Source: Azomonas agilis (GTDB lineage Bacteria; Pseudomonadota; Gammaproteobacteria; Pseudomonadales; Pseudomonadaceae). From it: a stretch of 64,000 bases of DNA. The position numbers and the translations under genes were made by a program. Shown here one piece after another: positions 28,549-50,405 of this stretch; positions within the stretch are counted from its first letter, which is position 1; every line of letters begins with the position of its first letter. Under the pieces are notes generated by a model. That model saw nothing but the letters and a program-made list of their open reading frames with translations, did not search any database and had not been told where the DNA came from. Where the stretch lies: positions 1 through 64,000 of the forward strand of contig NZ_VLKG01000012.1 in the NCBI RefSeq assembly GCF_007830255.1. The letters are read 5' to 3'.

Positions 28549-29048
28549 AAGACTCGACATTACTTCTTCACCCTCCTGGGCGGGCTCTGCACGCGCCTTA
28601 ACCTGCAGTGACTCACTGGGACTCTGCGTGTTTGAACATCAGGTCAGCCTTAGGGCTGACCAGGACGGCAGGCCCCACGGATGAAAAGACGCGAACGAAA
28701 CTATTGGTTTAACTCGGCGGCAACATCGCTACTTAACCGCTACCAGAACATGCCGGGCATACTCTGGAATGCCCGTCCGTTCAGGTGCGCGAATGCCCCC
28801 TTCGGGAGGCCGAACGTAGGCAGTGCGCAGGGGGCGTTTCTTTTGCTTACTTTTCTTTGCGCACTTCAAAGAAAAGTCAGTCGCCCGAGGGGGCGAAACC
28901 CGGAATATCTGAAAACACCGAAGCGGCGTCCGGAACAACAAACACACAAACTTGCTAGTCCGATATCAATACAAAAACCAACCTCCCAGACATGCAACAG
29001 TAGTCAACCCAGTGACGACCAACCAGGCCGCCACAGGCCACACCTACT
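28549..29048. other. Intergenic region with hairpins left of the pyoverdine block
   Basis: No gene supported. Two hairpins: GGTCAGCC-TTAG-GGCTGACC at 28642-28661 and CTTTTCTTTG (28850-28859) with CAAAGAAAAG (28867-28876). Right of the second comes a CGCCCGAGGGGGCGAAAC stretch and an ACTTGCTAGTCC stretch that recur in similar form at 50545-50660, beside the other high-GC block. Confidence 0.6.
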
Positions 29049-30443
29049 TCACCCCAACGCCGCCCCCACCGCCCGCGCGAAGATCTCCGCCACCTCGTCG
29101 ATCTGCTCGGCGCTGATGATCAGCGGCGGCAGGAAGCGCACCACCGCGCCATGCCGCCCGCCCAGTTCGAGAATCAAGCCACGACGCAGGCACTCGCGCT
29201 GCACGCGCGAAGCCAGTTGCCCGTCGGCAGGTGGATGGCCCAAGGCATCCGGCGTGCCATCAGGGTCGACGATTTCGACGCCAAGCATCAGCCCGCGTCC
29301 ACGGATATCGCCCAACTGCGGATACTGCCGTTGCAACTCGCGCAGATGCCCGGCCAGGCGCTCACCCATGGCCGCCGCATGGCTGGCCATATCCTCCTCG
29401 GTCAGGTAGCGCATCACCGCCGAGCCGGCCGCCATGGCCATCTGGTTGCCGCGGAAAGTGCCAGCATGGGCACCGGGCTGCCATTTGTCCAGCCAGTCTC
29501 GATAGACCACCACCGACAGCGGCAGGCTGCCACCGATGGCCTTGGACAGCACCACCACATCCGGCACGATGCTGGCGTGCTCGAAGGCGAACATGCGCCC
29601 GGTGCGGGCGAAACCGCTTTGAATTTCGTCGAGGATCAGCGGGATGCCGGCCTTGGCGGTGATCTCGCGCAGGCCGCGCAGCCATTCCAGGTCAGCAGGG
29701 ATCACCCCGCCCTCGCCCTGCACCGCCTCGACCACCACGGCGGCCGGCGCTTGCACGCCGCTCTCCGGATCGCTCAGGAGGTTTTCCAGATAGCGCAGAT
29801 TGGCCTGCACGCCGGCCTTGCCGGACAGACCGAATGGGCAACGGTAATCGTAGGGGTACGGCAGGAACTGCACGCCATGACCCAGCAAGGCGCCCAGCGG
29901 CGTCTTGGCCTTGAGGTTGCCCATCAGACTCAGCGCCCCCTGACTCATGCCGTGATAGCCGCCCTGGAAGGCCAGCACCGTGCTGCGCCCAGTGGCGATA
30001 CGTGCGAGTTTCAGCGCCGCTTCCACCGCATCGGTGCCGGTGGGCCCGCAAAACTGAATCTTTGCCTGCCTGGCAAAGGATTGCGGCAAGGCCGCGAACA
30101 GATCCTGGACGAATCGATCCTTGACCGGCGTGGTGAGATCCAGGGTATGCAGCGGCAGCTCATCCGCCAGCACCTGACGGATCGCCTCGATCACTACCGG
30201 GTGATTGTGCCCCAGCGCCAGGGTGCCGGCGCCGGCCAGGCAGTCGATGAAGGTACGCCCTTCCACGTCTTCCACATGGATGCCACGGGCACGCTTGAGT
30301 GCCAGCGGAATACGCCGTGGATAACTGCGCGCATTGGACTCCTGACGTGCCTGTCGCTCCAGCAGCGGCGACTCGGTGAACTGGTAGAGCGCTTCGGACT
30401 CCTGGGACAGTTGTTGCTCGATAACGCTGGCGGCGACATTCAT
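29049..30443 (-). CDS. pvdH: L-2,4-diaminobutyrate:2-oxoglutarate aminotransferase, PvdH
   Basis: A 464-residue class III aminotransferase. MNVAASVIEQQLSQESEALY is the expected PvdH start; GRTFIDCLAGAGTLALGHNH, IPLILDEIQSGFARTGRMFA (PLP-contacting D) and VVVLSKAIGGSLPLSVV (Schiff-base Lys) are intact. The enzyme makes 2,4-diaminobutyrate from aspartate semialdehyde, a building block of the pyoverdine chromophore that the last module of PvdL loads. A longer frame is open to 30584, but ATG 30443 matches the family. It lies 144 bases downstream of pvdL in the same direction and has its own PvdS box. High G+C and codon use match pvdL. Confidence 0.9.
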   Translation of the reverse strand: MNVAASVIEQQLSQESEALYQFTESPLLERQARQESNARSYPRRIPLALKRARGIHVEDVEGRTFIDCLAGAGTLALGHNHPVVIEAIRQVLADELPLHTLDLTTPVKDRFVQDLFAALPQSFARQAKIQFCGPTGTDAVEAALKLARIATGRSTVLAFQGGYHGMSQGALSLMGNLKAKTPLGALLGHGVQFLPYPYDYRCPFGLSGKAGVQANLRYLENLLSDPESGVQAPAAVVVEAVQGEGGVIPADLEWLRGLREITAKAGIPLILDEIQSGFARTGRMFAFEHASIVPDVVVLSKAIGGSLPLSVVVYRDWLDKWQPGAHAGTFRGNQMAMAAGSAVMRYLTEEDMASHAAAMGERLAGHLRELQRQYPQLGDIRGRGLMLGVEIVDPDGTPDALGHPPADGQLASRVQRECLRRGLILELGGRHGAVVRFLPPLIISAEQIDEVAEIFARAVGAALG

Positions 30444-30534
30444 GATGTCTCGAACCCTCGGTGATGTGGCCTTGGCCACGGCAGATGGATGGCCTGGACG
30501 CATGCGCTGCGTTTCGGCTGGAACTGCTATGGAA

Positions 30535-30558
30535 ACGCAGGAGAGAGAGGCGGATTTA
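30535..30558 (-). promoter_or_regulatory. PvdS iron-starvation box of pvdH
   Basis: On the minus strand TAAAT (30558-30554), 16 bases, then CGT (30537-30535): the consensus PvdS promoter TAAAT-N16-CGT with no mismatch, about 92 bases ahead of the pvdH start. It overlaps the pvdL terminator hairpin. Confidence 0.8.
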
Positions 30559-30582
30559 CCCCGTCGGTACCGCCTCTCTCTC
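30541..30582 (-). terminator. pvdL terminator hairpin
   Basis: GAGAGAGAGGCGG (30541-30553) and its exact complement CCGCCTCTCTCTC (30570-30582) form a 13-bp stem with a 16-base loop, five bases beyond the pvdL stop codon. Confidence 0.75.
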
Positions 30583-30587
30583 ACCTG

Positions 30588-43613
<13,026 letters not shown>

Positions 43614-43859
43614 GTCTTCACCTGAGCCGATTCAAGGCTTGCGGTCGGTTGAAAGGGGAAATACAAGAGCAGCCGGGGGCACTGCCCAGCCACCAGTCAA
43701 CTGGAAAGCTGATAGAGCATGGTGCTATCCCCTGAGTACAGTAGGTAGATCAATTACAGGGCGCTCATGTGCAACGCTGCTAACACAAGTGTTCGAACAT
43801 GAAACGCATGAGCTTGATCCTCTACGAGAACTCCGACGGGCCAGAACATCGACTAGAGA
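43614..43859. other. Leader region of pvdL
   Basis: Non-coding, of host-like composition rather than pvdL-like. The G+C drops directly at the pvdL start. I see no small gene. Confidence 0.5.
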
Positions 43860-43883
43860 ACGGATAAAAAGCGGGGATAATTA
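43860..43883 (-). promoter_or_regulatory. Candidate PvdS box of pvdL
   Basis: On the minus strand TAATT (43883-43879), 16 bases, CGT (43862-43860), about 247 bases ahead of pvdL. It departs from TAAAT-N16-CGT at one position, the same change seen in the boxes at 50691 and 51942. The spacer begins with a C-run, as at 50691. Confidence 0.6.
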
Positions 43884-43928
43884 GGAGAAGAAGCGCTTAA
43901 AAGCCTAGGCTGATGACAAAATCTAATT

Positions 43929-43947
43929 GATATTGACAATCCTTATC
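43929..43947 (+). promoter_or_regulatory. Fur box upstream of pvdS
   Basis: GATATTGACAATCCTTATC matches the 19-bp Fur consensus at 16 positions by hand comparison. It lies 71 bases ahead of the pvdS start and fits iron-Fur repression of pvdS. Confidence 0.8.
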
Positions 43948-44017
43948 ATTAGAAATACTTTGTTTCTGAATATGCGTCCCAGTTATGCATGCTCCTACAG
44001 GCCGCAAGGTGACCTCC

Positions 44018-44542
44018 ATGCCGGAACAACTTCTCACAAGTACGTGTAATTCACCCCTACTTCAGGCGTTTGTTGACAATCGCTTGATCTTAGTTAAGGT
44101 CGCAGCACGCATTACTGGCTGCCCTTCTAGGGCTGAAGACGTCGTTCAGGATGCTTTTTTCAGACTACATAATGCGCCGCGGATCCAGTCCTCACTGAAG
44201 GCCCAGCTCGGCTACCTGTTTCAGATCGTCCGCAACCTAGCCATCGACCACTACCGCAGGCAAGCCATGGAGTTGCGCTATAACGGCAGCGAGGAAGAAG
44301 GCCTAAATGTTTCGATCCCCGGTGCCTCTCCCGAAACCACCCATATCAACCAACACGCTCTGGCTGCTATCGATGCGGCCTTACAAGAGCTACCGGCACG
44401 CACGCGCTATGCCTTCGAGATGTATCGCCTACATGGCGTACCCCAGAAGGACATTGCTAAGGAACTTGGGGTTTCCCCTACCTTGGTCAACTTCATGATC
44501 CGTGACGCACTGGTACACTGTCGTAAGACCACTAAAGCATAA
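44018..44542 (+). CDS. pvdS: Extracytoplasmic-function sigma factor PvdS (iron starvation)
   Basis: A 174-residue sigma factor. LLQAFVDNRLILVKVAARIT, CPSRAEDVVQDAFFRLHNAP (region 2), LGYLFQIVRNLAIDHYR and MYRLHGVPQKDIAKELGVSP TLVNFMIRDALVHCRK (region 4) match PvdS nearly residue for residue. ATG 44018 is chosen because MPEQL aligns with the PvdS start and GGTGACC precedes it. PvdS directs polymerase to pyoverdine promoters. The reading ends ALVHCRKTTKA-stop, some ten residues earlier than P. aeruginosa PvdS, and an IS3 remnant starts four bases later, so the tail was probably trimmed. All conserved regions are intact and it is likely functional. Composition is host-like, unlike pvdL. Confidence 0.93.
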   Translation: MPEQLLTSTCNSPLLQAFVDNRLILVKVAARITGCPSRAEDVVQDAFFRLHNAPRIQSSLKAQLGYLFQIVRNLAIDHYRRQAMELRYNGSEEEGLNVSIPGASPETTHINQHALAAIDAALQELPARTRYAFEMYRLHGVPQKDIAKELGVSPTLVNFMIRDALVHCRKTTKA

Positions 44543-44545
44543 GCC

Positions 44546-44826
44546 AAGGCTTCACGGTTGAAGTCGTCAATTAGGTTAAACCAGACGGAAGCTGTGCCCC
44601 TCGGATAGTTAGTCATTAACGGCTCATCCTCTTTCGGCTTCGAGGTTTTTCAAAGGTTTGGCCTCATTAACTTCCAGTCCTGCGTACTTGCGGTACCCGT
44701 TGTAAATGTGCGCAGGCAATTCCGAGCCTGCGACAGAGGTTGTCAACCTTAGCCCCTACTTCATGCACTTTCATCGCCTTGATGAATCGCTTTGATGATT
44801 TGTCCTTCGCTATAACGCTTGTTCAT
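44546..44826 (-). mobile_element. IS3-family remnant (orfA start and orfB scrap) abutting pvdS
   Basis: From ATG 44826 (with GGAG ahead): MNKRYSEGQIIKAI, then, after frameshifts, GAKVDNLCRRLGIA and LEVNEAK, the helix-turn-helix and linker of an IS3 orfA. Next to pvdS a scrap of orfB is read as FNLIDDFNREALA (consensus FNVIDDFNREGL) with an extra base before it. Most of the element is gone. Confidence 0.8.
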
Positions 44827-45071
44827 TCGAGATCTCCATCGCTCACGGGTTAAATGGAAATCTCACCAAGCTCATGGTGCTAATTTTGGCGGATAGGTCT
44901 GTCGAGGACGCGCTCAAAGATCATCAAAAATCTGGTATTTTTACCCATCGGTTTTTAAATGACGGTTTTCCGCAGATTAGCCCGCCGAAGAATGATCTTT
45001 AATCCGTATCCCTACAGCATTCAACTGATCAGCAGATAAGCCAGATCAAAGACATACGTGGTATTTCTCGC
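44827..45071. other. Leader region of the YcaO gene
   Basis: No gene supported. Probable promoter region of the downstream gene; I find no PvdS box here. Confidence 0.45.
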
Positions 45072-47366
45072 ATGGAAATCAAGGTCAACTTTCTCGATAA
45101 ACTCCGTCTCGAAGCCAAGTTCGACGATTTCACTGTGATCGCTGATCAGCCGATTCGCTATAAAGGCGAGGGTTCGGCTCCCGGCCCCTTCGACTACTTT
45201 TTGGCGTCGTCAGCCCTGTGCGCCGCCTACTTCGTAAAGCTCTACTGTGAGACGCGAAACATCCCCACCGACAATATCCGCCTGTCGCAGAACAATATTG
45301 TTGATCCAGAGGATCGCTACAAACAGGTCTTCAAGATTCAAGTGGAGTTACCGGCGGATATCTCGGAGAAGGATCGCCAAGGCATCCTGCGCTCCATAGA
45401 GCGTTGTACGGTAAAGAGGGTGGTACAGACTGGGCCAGAGTTTGTAATCGAGGAAGTGGAAAACCTAGATGCCGATGCCCAAGCGCTGTTGATACCCAAT
45501 GGAACGGCCGATCAGGCGACCTACATTCCGGGCAAGGATTTGCCACTGGAGCAAACCATCGCCAATCTGTCGGGCATTATCGCGGATTTGGGGATGAAGA
45601 TTGAGATCGCTTCGTGGCGCAACATTGTGCCCAATGTCTGGTCGTTGCATATCCGCGATGCCCAGTCTCCTCTGTGCTTCACCAACGGCAAGGGGGCCAC
45701 TAAAGAAAGTGCCTTGGCCTCGGCGCTGGGGGAGTTCATTGAGCGGCTGAATTGCAACTTCTTCTATAACGACCAGTATTGGGGAGAGGAAATCGCCAAC
45801 GCCGCCTTCGTGCATTATCCCGAAGAGCGCTGGTTTAAACCGGGCCGCAACGATGCCTTACCCCGAGAAATCTTGGATGCCTACTGTTTAAAGATTTACA
45901 ACCCGGATGGCGAGCTGCGCAGCTCCCATCTGTACGACACCAATTCAGGTAATACCGCGCGCGGCATCTGCTCCCTACCCTTTGTTCGCCAATCGGACGG
46001 TAAGACGGTGTATTTTCCGTCTAACCTGATTGAAAACCTATTTCTGAGCAACGGCATGAGTGCGGGCAATACCCTGGCCGAAGCGCAGGTGCAGTGCCTG
46101 TCCGAAATCTTTGAGCGGGCAGTAAAGCGCGAAATTCTGGAAAACGAACTGGCCCTCCCGGATGTACCTCCAGAAGTGCTGGCCAAGTATCCCAGTATCC
46201 TTACCGGTATTCAGGGCTTAGAAGCCCAAGGCTTCCCGGTGATTGTGAAGGATGCCTCTTTGGGCGGACAATTTCCGGTGATGTGCGTCACTCTGATGAA
46301 CCCGCGTACCGGCGGTGTTTTTGCTTCCTTCGGTGCGCACCCAAGCCTTGAGGTCGCACTGGAACGCAGCCTGACGGAGTTGCTGCAAGGGCGCAGCTTT
46401 GAAGGTCTGAACGATCTACCTCAGCCAACCTTTGACAGCCATGCGCTGACTGAACCCAACAACTTTGTCGAACACTTTATTGACTCCAGCGGGGTGGTGT
46501 CTTGGCGCTTCTTCAGTGCTAAAGCGGACTTTGCGTTTGTCGAGTGGGACTTCTCTGGCCAAGGCACATGCTCCAACGCCGAAGAGGCCGCCACCCTGTT
46601 TGGCATCCTCAAGGTACTGGGCAAAGAAAGCTACATGATGGTGTACGAGCAACTGGGCGCACCGGCTTGCCGCATCCTGGTGCCCGGCTACTCAGAGATC
46701 TATCCGGTAGAGGATTTGATCTGGGATAACACCAACAAGGCACTGGCCTTTCGTGAAGACATCCTCAACCTGCACCGTCTGGAGGATGAGCCACTAAAGG
46801 CCTTGCTCGAGCGCCTAGAAGATTGCGATGCCGACGATTACACCGACATCACGACCTTGATTGGTATCGAATTTGACGACAACACGGTATGGGGCAAACT
46901 GACCATTCTTGAACTGAAGCTGCTGATCTGCCTTGCGCTCAAGCGTTTTGAGGACGCGAAGGACTTTGTAGAAATGCTCCTCCAGTACAACGACAACACC
47001 GCCGAGCGCGGCCTCTTCTATCAGGCCCTGAATGTCGTATTGGAAGTGGCGTTGGACAGCGAGCTGGATATGCTTCACTACGAGGCCAATTTCCGGCGCA
47101 TGTTTGGCGATGAGCGCATGGACGCCGCTTTGGGCTCGCTGGAGGGCCGCGTGCGTTTTTACGGCCTGACACCCACCAGCATGAAGTTGGAAGGACTCGA
47201 CCGGCATCTGCGTTTGATCGACAGCTACAAAAAGCTGCATACCGCGCGGGCCCAACGAAGCCCCATCCAGAGCAACAACGAGCCAAACGCCACAGGGAAT
47301 GGCCTCAAGCCCCGGCGTTTAGCCATTCGCAAACCGAATACAGCATGGGGGCAACCGAAGACCTGA
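45072..47366 (+). CDS. OsmC-YcaO fusion protein
   Basis: 764 residues. Residues ~1-140 form an OsmC/Ohr-like domain (MEIKVNFLDKLRLEAKFDDF, GSAPGPFDYFLASSALCAAY with the redox Cys, and a second Cys in RSIERCTVKRV). Residues ~190-600 are a YcaO domain with ATP/Mg-binding motifs: GKGATKESALASALGEFIER, SNGMSAGNTLAEAQVQCLSE IFER, and SFGAHPSLEVALERSLTELLQGR. The C-terminal ~150 residues are helical. YcaO enzymes phosphorylate backbone amides; stand-alone E. coli YcaO has been linked to RimO-dependent methylthiolation of ribosomal protein S12. No precursor peptide or cyclodehydratase partner is nearby, so a housekeeping role of this kind is likelier than a peptide product. IS5 debris begins just after the stop. 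Confidence 0.87.
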   Translation: MEIKVNFLDKLRLEAKFDDFTVIADQPIRYKGEGSAPGPFDYFLASSALCAAYFVKLYCETRNIPTDNIRLSQNNIVDPEDRYKQVFKIQVELPADISEKDRQGILRSIERCTVKRVVQTGPEFVIEEVENLDADAQALLIPNGTADQATYIPGKDLPLEQTIANLSGIIADLGMKIEIASWRNIVPNVWSLHIRDAQSPLCFTNGKGATKESALASALGEFIERLNCNFFYNDQYWGEEIANAAFVHYPEERWFKPGRNDALPREILDAYCLKIYNPDGELRSSHLYDTNSGNTARGICSLPFVRQSDGKTVYFPSNLIENLFLSNGMSAGNTLAEAQVQCLSEIFERAVKREILENELALPDVPPEVLAKYPSILTGIQGLEAQGFPVIVKDASLGGQFPVMCVTLMNPRTGGVFASFGAHPSLEVALERSLTELLQGRSFEGLNDLPQPTFDSHALTEPNNFVEHFIDSSGVVSWRFFSAKADFAFVEWDFSGQGTCSNAEEAATLFGILKVLGKESYMMVYEQLGAPACRILVPGYSEIYPVEDLIWDNTNKALAFREDILNLHRLEDEPLKALLERLEDCDADDYTDITTLIGIEFDDNTVWGKLTILELKLLICLALKRFEDAKDFVEMLLQYNDNTAERGLFYQALNVVLEVALDSELDMLHYEANFRRMFGDERMDAALGSLEGRVRFYGLTPTSMKLEGLDRHLRLIDSYKKLHTARAQRSPIQSNNEPNATGNGLKPRRLAIRKPNTAWGQPKT

Positions 47367-47371
47367 CAATG

Positions 47372-47700
47372 CCTATAGCGGTATAAGCCTCTATTCACCC
47401 TTGAGCGGCGCTTGCGTGGAATGACAGAGCGGCCTCCCTGCTGCGGGATCTGATCTCGGAGGCATTCACTGTCATAGCCTTTGTCCGCGACAATCACTTC
47501 GGCAGGGCAGGTTGATCAGTGTAGATGGAGCTCCAGTCTCCAAAGGTATTGGGCAAATCCCTCCAACGGCAGCCGACGCGCATTCGGTAGAGCATACTTT
47601 CAACCGTCCTTCGCAGGTTGGGCTTGTGGTAAATCGCGTGCTGAAGCAGAATTTTTTCGAGCTTCGACCAAAACTCGTCGCTGAGCAGTAATCGGGGCAT
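47372..47700 (-). mobile_element. IS5-family transposase remnant with internal deletion
   Basis: From ATG 47700: MPRLLLSDEFWSKLEKILLQ, ESMLYRMRVGCRWRDLPNTF GDWSSIY, then after a deletion of the catalytic middle: VIVADKGYDSECLRDQIPQQ, GGRSVIPRKRRS and a final GLYRYRH that stops at the ycaO end. The DDE core is incomplete. The element is dead. Confidence 0.85.
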
Positions 47701-47837
47701 TGCAAATCCGCAGGGTTATGGGTGTAGGAGCCTCGATTCTGCGGGTTTGCTCTTGTTCCTCAATGCCTTTACGACAAAACGTCAACAGGCCCGAGGCTCA
47801 TCACGGGGCGTTCTGACAGGCAATGGGCGATGACCTC

Positions 47838-48287
47838 TAAAGCATGGGCATCTTCGTAGCTGCCTGAACGAAAACGGTACTGACTCAGGCCGTAGCTGTC
47901 CCACATTTTGAAGTAATGGCTATTGTGGTAAACCTGACCATTCCTCCAGCTTGCTGCTCCAGTGTTAACGGGTATCCAACCGAGTGAACGCCGAACACCT
48001 CCTGATTTACGCCAGTTCAGGGGTGACTTTTTAAACTGCTTACAGCTTGTGACGTATTCGCAGGCGATTTCTTGCAGAGTTTGAGCATGCAGTCCCAAGT
48101 CTTTATTAGCGCCCTTGGTATAAGGGGGCATATCAAAGGCAGACAGAAAACGACCGCGCTTCCGAATGGATCAAGTGCTGAGTTCGTTTAGGTAGTTCCA
48201 GACAAAGTTCAGGCTGCGAGCCATCTGTTGCAGGAGCATAGCGTGTTTATCTTGAACCCGAACCTTAAGGCTCTTGGTCTGCTTCAT
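47838..48287 (-). pseudogene. TnpB-type (IS200/IS605 OrfB) nuclease, N-terminal part, broken
   Basis: From ATG 48287: MKQTKSLKVRVQDKHAMLLQ, ARSLNFVWNYLNELS, then an in-frame TGA at about 48177, and in the same frame KRGRFLSAFDMPPYTKGANK, TLQEIACEYVTSCKQFKKSP and WIPVNTGAASWRNGQVYHNS. This is the N-terminal third of a TnpB family protein; the RuvC catalytic region is missing. TnpB proteins are RNA-guided nucleases of IS605-type elements. With the stop and truncation it is inactive, and no intact guide-RNA end can be assigned. Confidence 0.82.
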
Positions 48288-48497
48288 GGGGCAATGCTAA
48301 CTGAATTAAGGCCACTTTAGGGAGGCTACACCGCCCGCGCTATCCATCCCTGCACTAGAAGTACGGGGTTTTTCGCGCAAAATTGATCAGTAAATCCGCT
48401 AAAATAGTACAAATTACTTAATTAAATAGTTATTTTGACTAATCCTGCCTTCAAGTATATGATTCAACGGATGAAACTACTTGTACGGAGACACCCA

Positions 48498-48923
48498 ATG
48501 AGTACCTTGAGACCATCGGATCAACTCAGTTCAATCGTTCCTGAGTTCGATATCAGGACTCCAGTTGGATACTTAAAAGCACTACGTTCTGGTGTGACAG
48601 GAACTGCTTTAAAGGCAGCGGTAGCTACGATCAATGATCGGGAACTGTTCAGTCGGGTTACAGGAAAAGATGCCACCAATTTCAGCAAGCTTTTCAGGCT
48701 AAAGGTTTTACCTGGATTTATTGCAGACAGTATGTTGGATACCGTCCGCGTTTATATGTTAGCCGCTGATATTTTTGGGTCACTAGAGTTGGCGAGAGAT
48801 TGGATGAACACTCCTATTCCTGCTTTGGGTGGTGAAATTCCAGCTTCATTGCTAGACAGTAACGCGGGGAGAGAAATGGTGAGAGTTGCATTGCGCAAGA
48901 TTCAATTTGGTGAATTTAGCTGA
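48498..48923 (+). CDS. Xre/MbcA/ParS-type antitoxin of the second RES pair
   Basis: A 141-residue protein: RTPVGYLKALRSGVTGTALK, a helix-turn-helix-like DATNFSKLFRLKVLPGFIAD, and a C-terminal toxin-binding DUF2384 domain (VYMLAADIFGSLELARDWMN TPIPALGGEIPASLLDSNAG). L-A-x-x-W-M-x-T-P and G-x-x-P-x-x-L-L are hallmarks. ATG 48498 is chosen for its GGAGA site; earlier in-frame starts give unconserved residues. Its TGA overlaps the RES start by one base. It differs strongly from the antitoxin at 25124, so the two pairs are probably independent. Confidence 0.86.
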   Translation: MSTLRPSDQLSSIVPEFDIRTPVGYLKALRSGVTGTALKAAVATINDRELFSRVTGKDATNFSKLFRLKVLPGFIADSMLDTVRVYMLAADIFGSLELARDWMNTPIPALGGEIPASLLDSNAGREMVRVALRKIQFGEFS

Positions 48924-49402
48924 TGCGGCTTTTTAGGGTGACCCATAAAAATTTCGCTGGGGTATTCAACGGACGAGGTGCCAGTTTCGAAGACGGTGCT
49001 CGATGGAATAGCAGCGGCCATCCTGTTATCTACTTTGCCCTAGATATGGCAACGGCATTAGTTGAGGCAGCAAACTATCTGCCCTCACCTAGGCTTGTGC
49101 CTGCTGCATTCTGTAAAGCGATCTATGAAGTTAAAGATCCATCGATCACTATTTTGGACTTGAAGTCTCTCCCAGAAGACTGGCAAAGCTTCCCGTACCC
49201 TGTAAGTACACAGGAAATTGGAGATCGTTTTTTAGATGGTGGCGAGACCTTACTTTTACTCGTACCGAGTGTGGCGCTGAGTATCGGTGGGGGGCACGTT
49301 ATTGCTGTTGCCAATCCGAACCATCCAGAAATAGCCACAATAACATTGCTCGAAACAGAGCAGCCAGTTTATGCAGAAAGAATGTTCAAGGGAATTTATT
49401 AA
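48923..49402 (+). CDS. RES-domain toxin of the second pair
   Basis: A 159-residue RES protein: MRLFRVTHKNFAGVFNGRGA, FEDGARWNSSGHPVIYFALD (the R-W-N...Y motif of the NAD pocket), TALVEAANYL (E), and EIGDRFLDGGETLLLLVPSV (S/V region). It likely depletes NAD+ when freed from its antitoxin. It starts one base inside the antitoxin stop (TGATG). The pair is intact and lies amid broken genes and IS remnants, as is the other pair at 25.1-26.0 kb. Confidence 0.88.
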   Translation: MRLFRVTHKNFAGVFNGRGASFEDGARWNSSGHPVIYFALDMATALVEAANYLPSPRLVPAAFCKAIYEVKDPSITILDLKSLPEDWQSFPYPVSTQEIGDRFLDGGETLLLLVPSVALSIGGGHVIAVANPNHPEIATITLLETEQPVYAERMFKGIY

Positions 49403-49484
49403 GAAAACTATATTTAGTTAGGCTGTTTTTACTACCTTCCGTAACCTCCCCCTAAAATTAGGTGGGTAGTCCCAAAGTATCATG

Positions 49485-49579
49485 GTGCAAGATTCAGCTA
49501 CACGTTGGCTATGGACGTATAACCATGAACGGTTAAGTATAGCGCTGGGTGGTATCACCCCTATGCAAACTTGGCTTTA
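49485..49579 (+). mobile_element. IS3-family orfB, C-terminal scrap
   Basis: QDSATRWLWTYNHERLSIAL followed by GGITPMQTWL-stop is the end of an IS3 orfB (consensus ATRWLWTYNHERPN). Only about 30 codons remain. It may be the far end of the element type whose orfA start lies at 11576. Confidence 0.75.
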
Positions 49580-49622
49580 ACCACGCAATTCTATTTTTGG
49601 TGACCGCTAAAAGCGGGGAGAT

Positions 49623-50402
49623 TCAGGGCACCTGCATCAGCTCACCCTCATCCAAGGAATACACCAGTACATCCCTGCATTCACTGATCACCAAAGGGGA
49701 ATGGGTGGTCAGTACAAACTGGCAATTGGGAAAGGTCTGGCTCAGGCAGCTGGATGCTGCTGCGTTGCCAACTGGGATGCAGGTGCATGTCCACCTCATC
49801 AATCAACACAATGCCATCGCCTTCCAATGGGTTTTCCAGTGCAGGATTCATCATGGCTAAACGTCGGGCAATATCGCCGACCAATGCCATGAGGGATTTC
49901 TCGCCTTGGGACAGTTGCAGCACATTCAGCGTTTGCCCATCCTTCTTAATCGACATATGCAGACGGGGTTTGCGCTTAACACGGAGTTCAGTAAAGCCGG
50001 GCATGAAATTACTGATGGCCGTTCGAACCGCCGTCAATTGACGATCGCGGGAGGAAGCTTCAAGGTTGGACAGCTTTGACCATAACTCATGTTGGACGCC
50101 CAACATCTCTTGCAGCTTTTCCAGCACTGGTCATCGAATACGGCTATGTCGATCTTTGCCGAAGCGGAGCTGTTTAAAATCACGCCCTCTGGTATCGGGC
50201 TGCCACTGCCTTTATCACTGTGTAGCCTCGACACAAACCAGCTTAAACTGGTGGCAATTGCTTTAAGAATCGAGGTTTTACCGGCCCCGTTGTTGCCAAT
50301 AAAGACCGTGACATTACCCGGCGCGTCTTGTGTGGGGGCAAGTGCTGCTTCGAGCTCTGTAAAACGCCCAAGATTACTGAGGCAGAATGATTTAATTTCC
50401 AT
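49623..50402 (-). pseudogene. AAA/ABC-type ATPase (RecF/PtuA-like), broken
   Basis: From ATG 50402: MEIKSFCLSNLGRFTELEAA, Walker A VFIGNNGAGKTSILKAIATS. A deletion and frameshift follow near 50120; then VQHELWSKLSNLEASSRDRQ, signature VLQLSQGEKSLMALVGDIAR and Walker B GIVLIDEVDMHLHPSWQ, and after another shift the switch region FVLTTHSPLVISECRDVLVY to TGA 49623. Such ATPases are partners in Septu, retron or Zorya-like defence systems and others. The toxin partner is not visible. At least two frameshifts make it inactive. Confidence 0.8.
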
Positions 50403-50405
50403 GGA

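Noticed and set aside
28681-29409. 242-codon plus-strand frame
   Set aside because: Spans a hairpin and boundary repeat and runs antisense into pvdH.
29151-30464. 437-codon open frame on the plus strand opposite pvdH
   Set aside because: Antisense shadow of a high-GC gene; low-complexity Q/H/R/A composition, no family.
44827-45071. PvdS box before the YcaO gene
   Set aside because: TAAAT and TAATT occur but no CGT stands 16 bases on; no support for PvdS control.
47838-48290. Possible guide RNA of the TnpB element
   Set aside because: The TnpB gene is truncated and its 3' end, where a guide RNA would be encoded, is missing.
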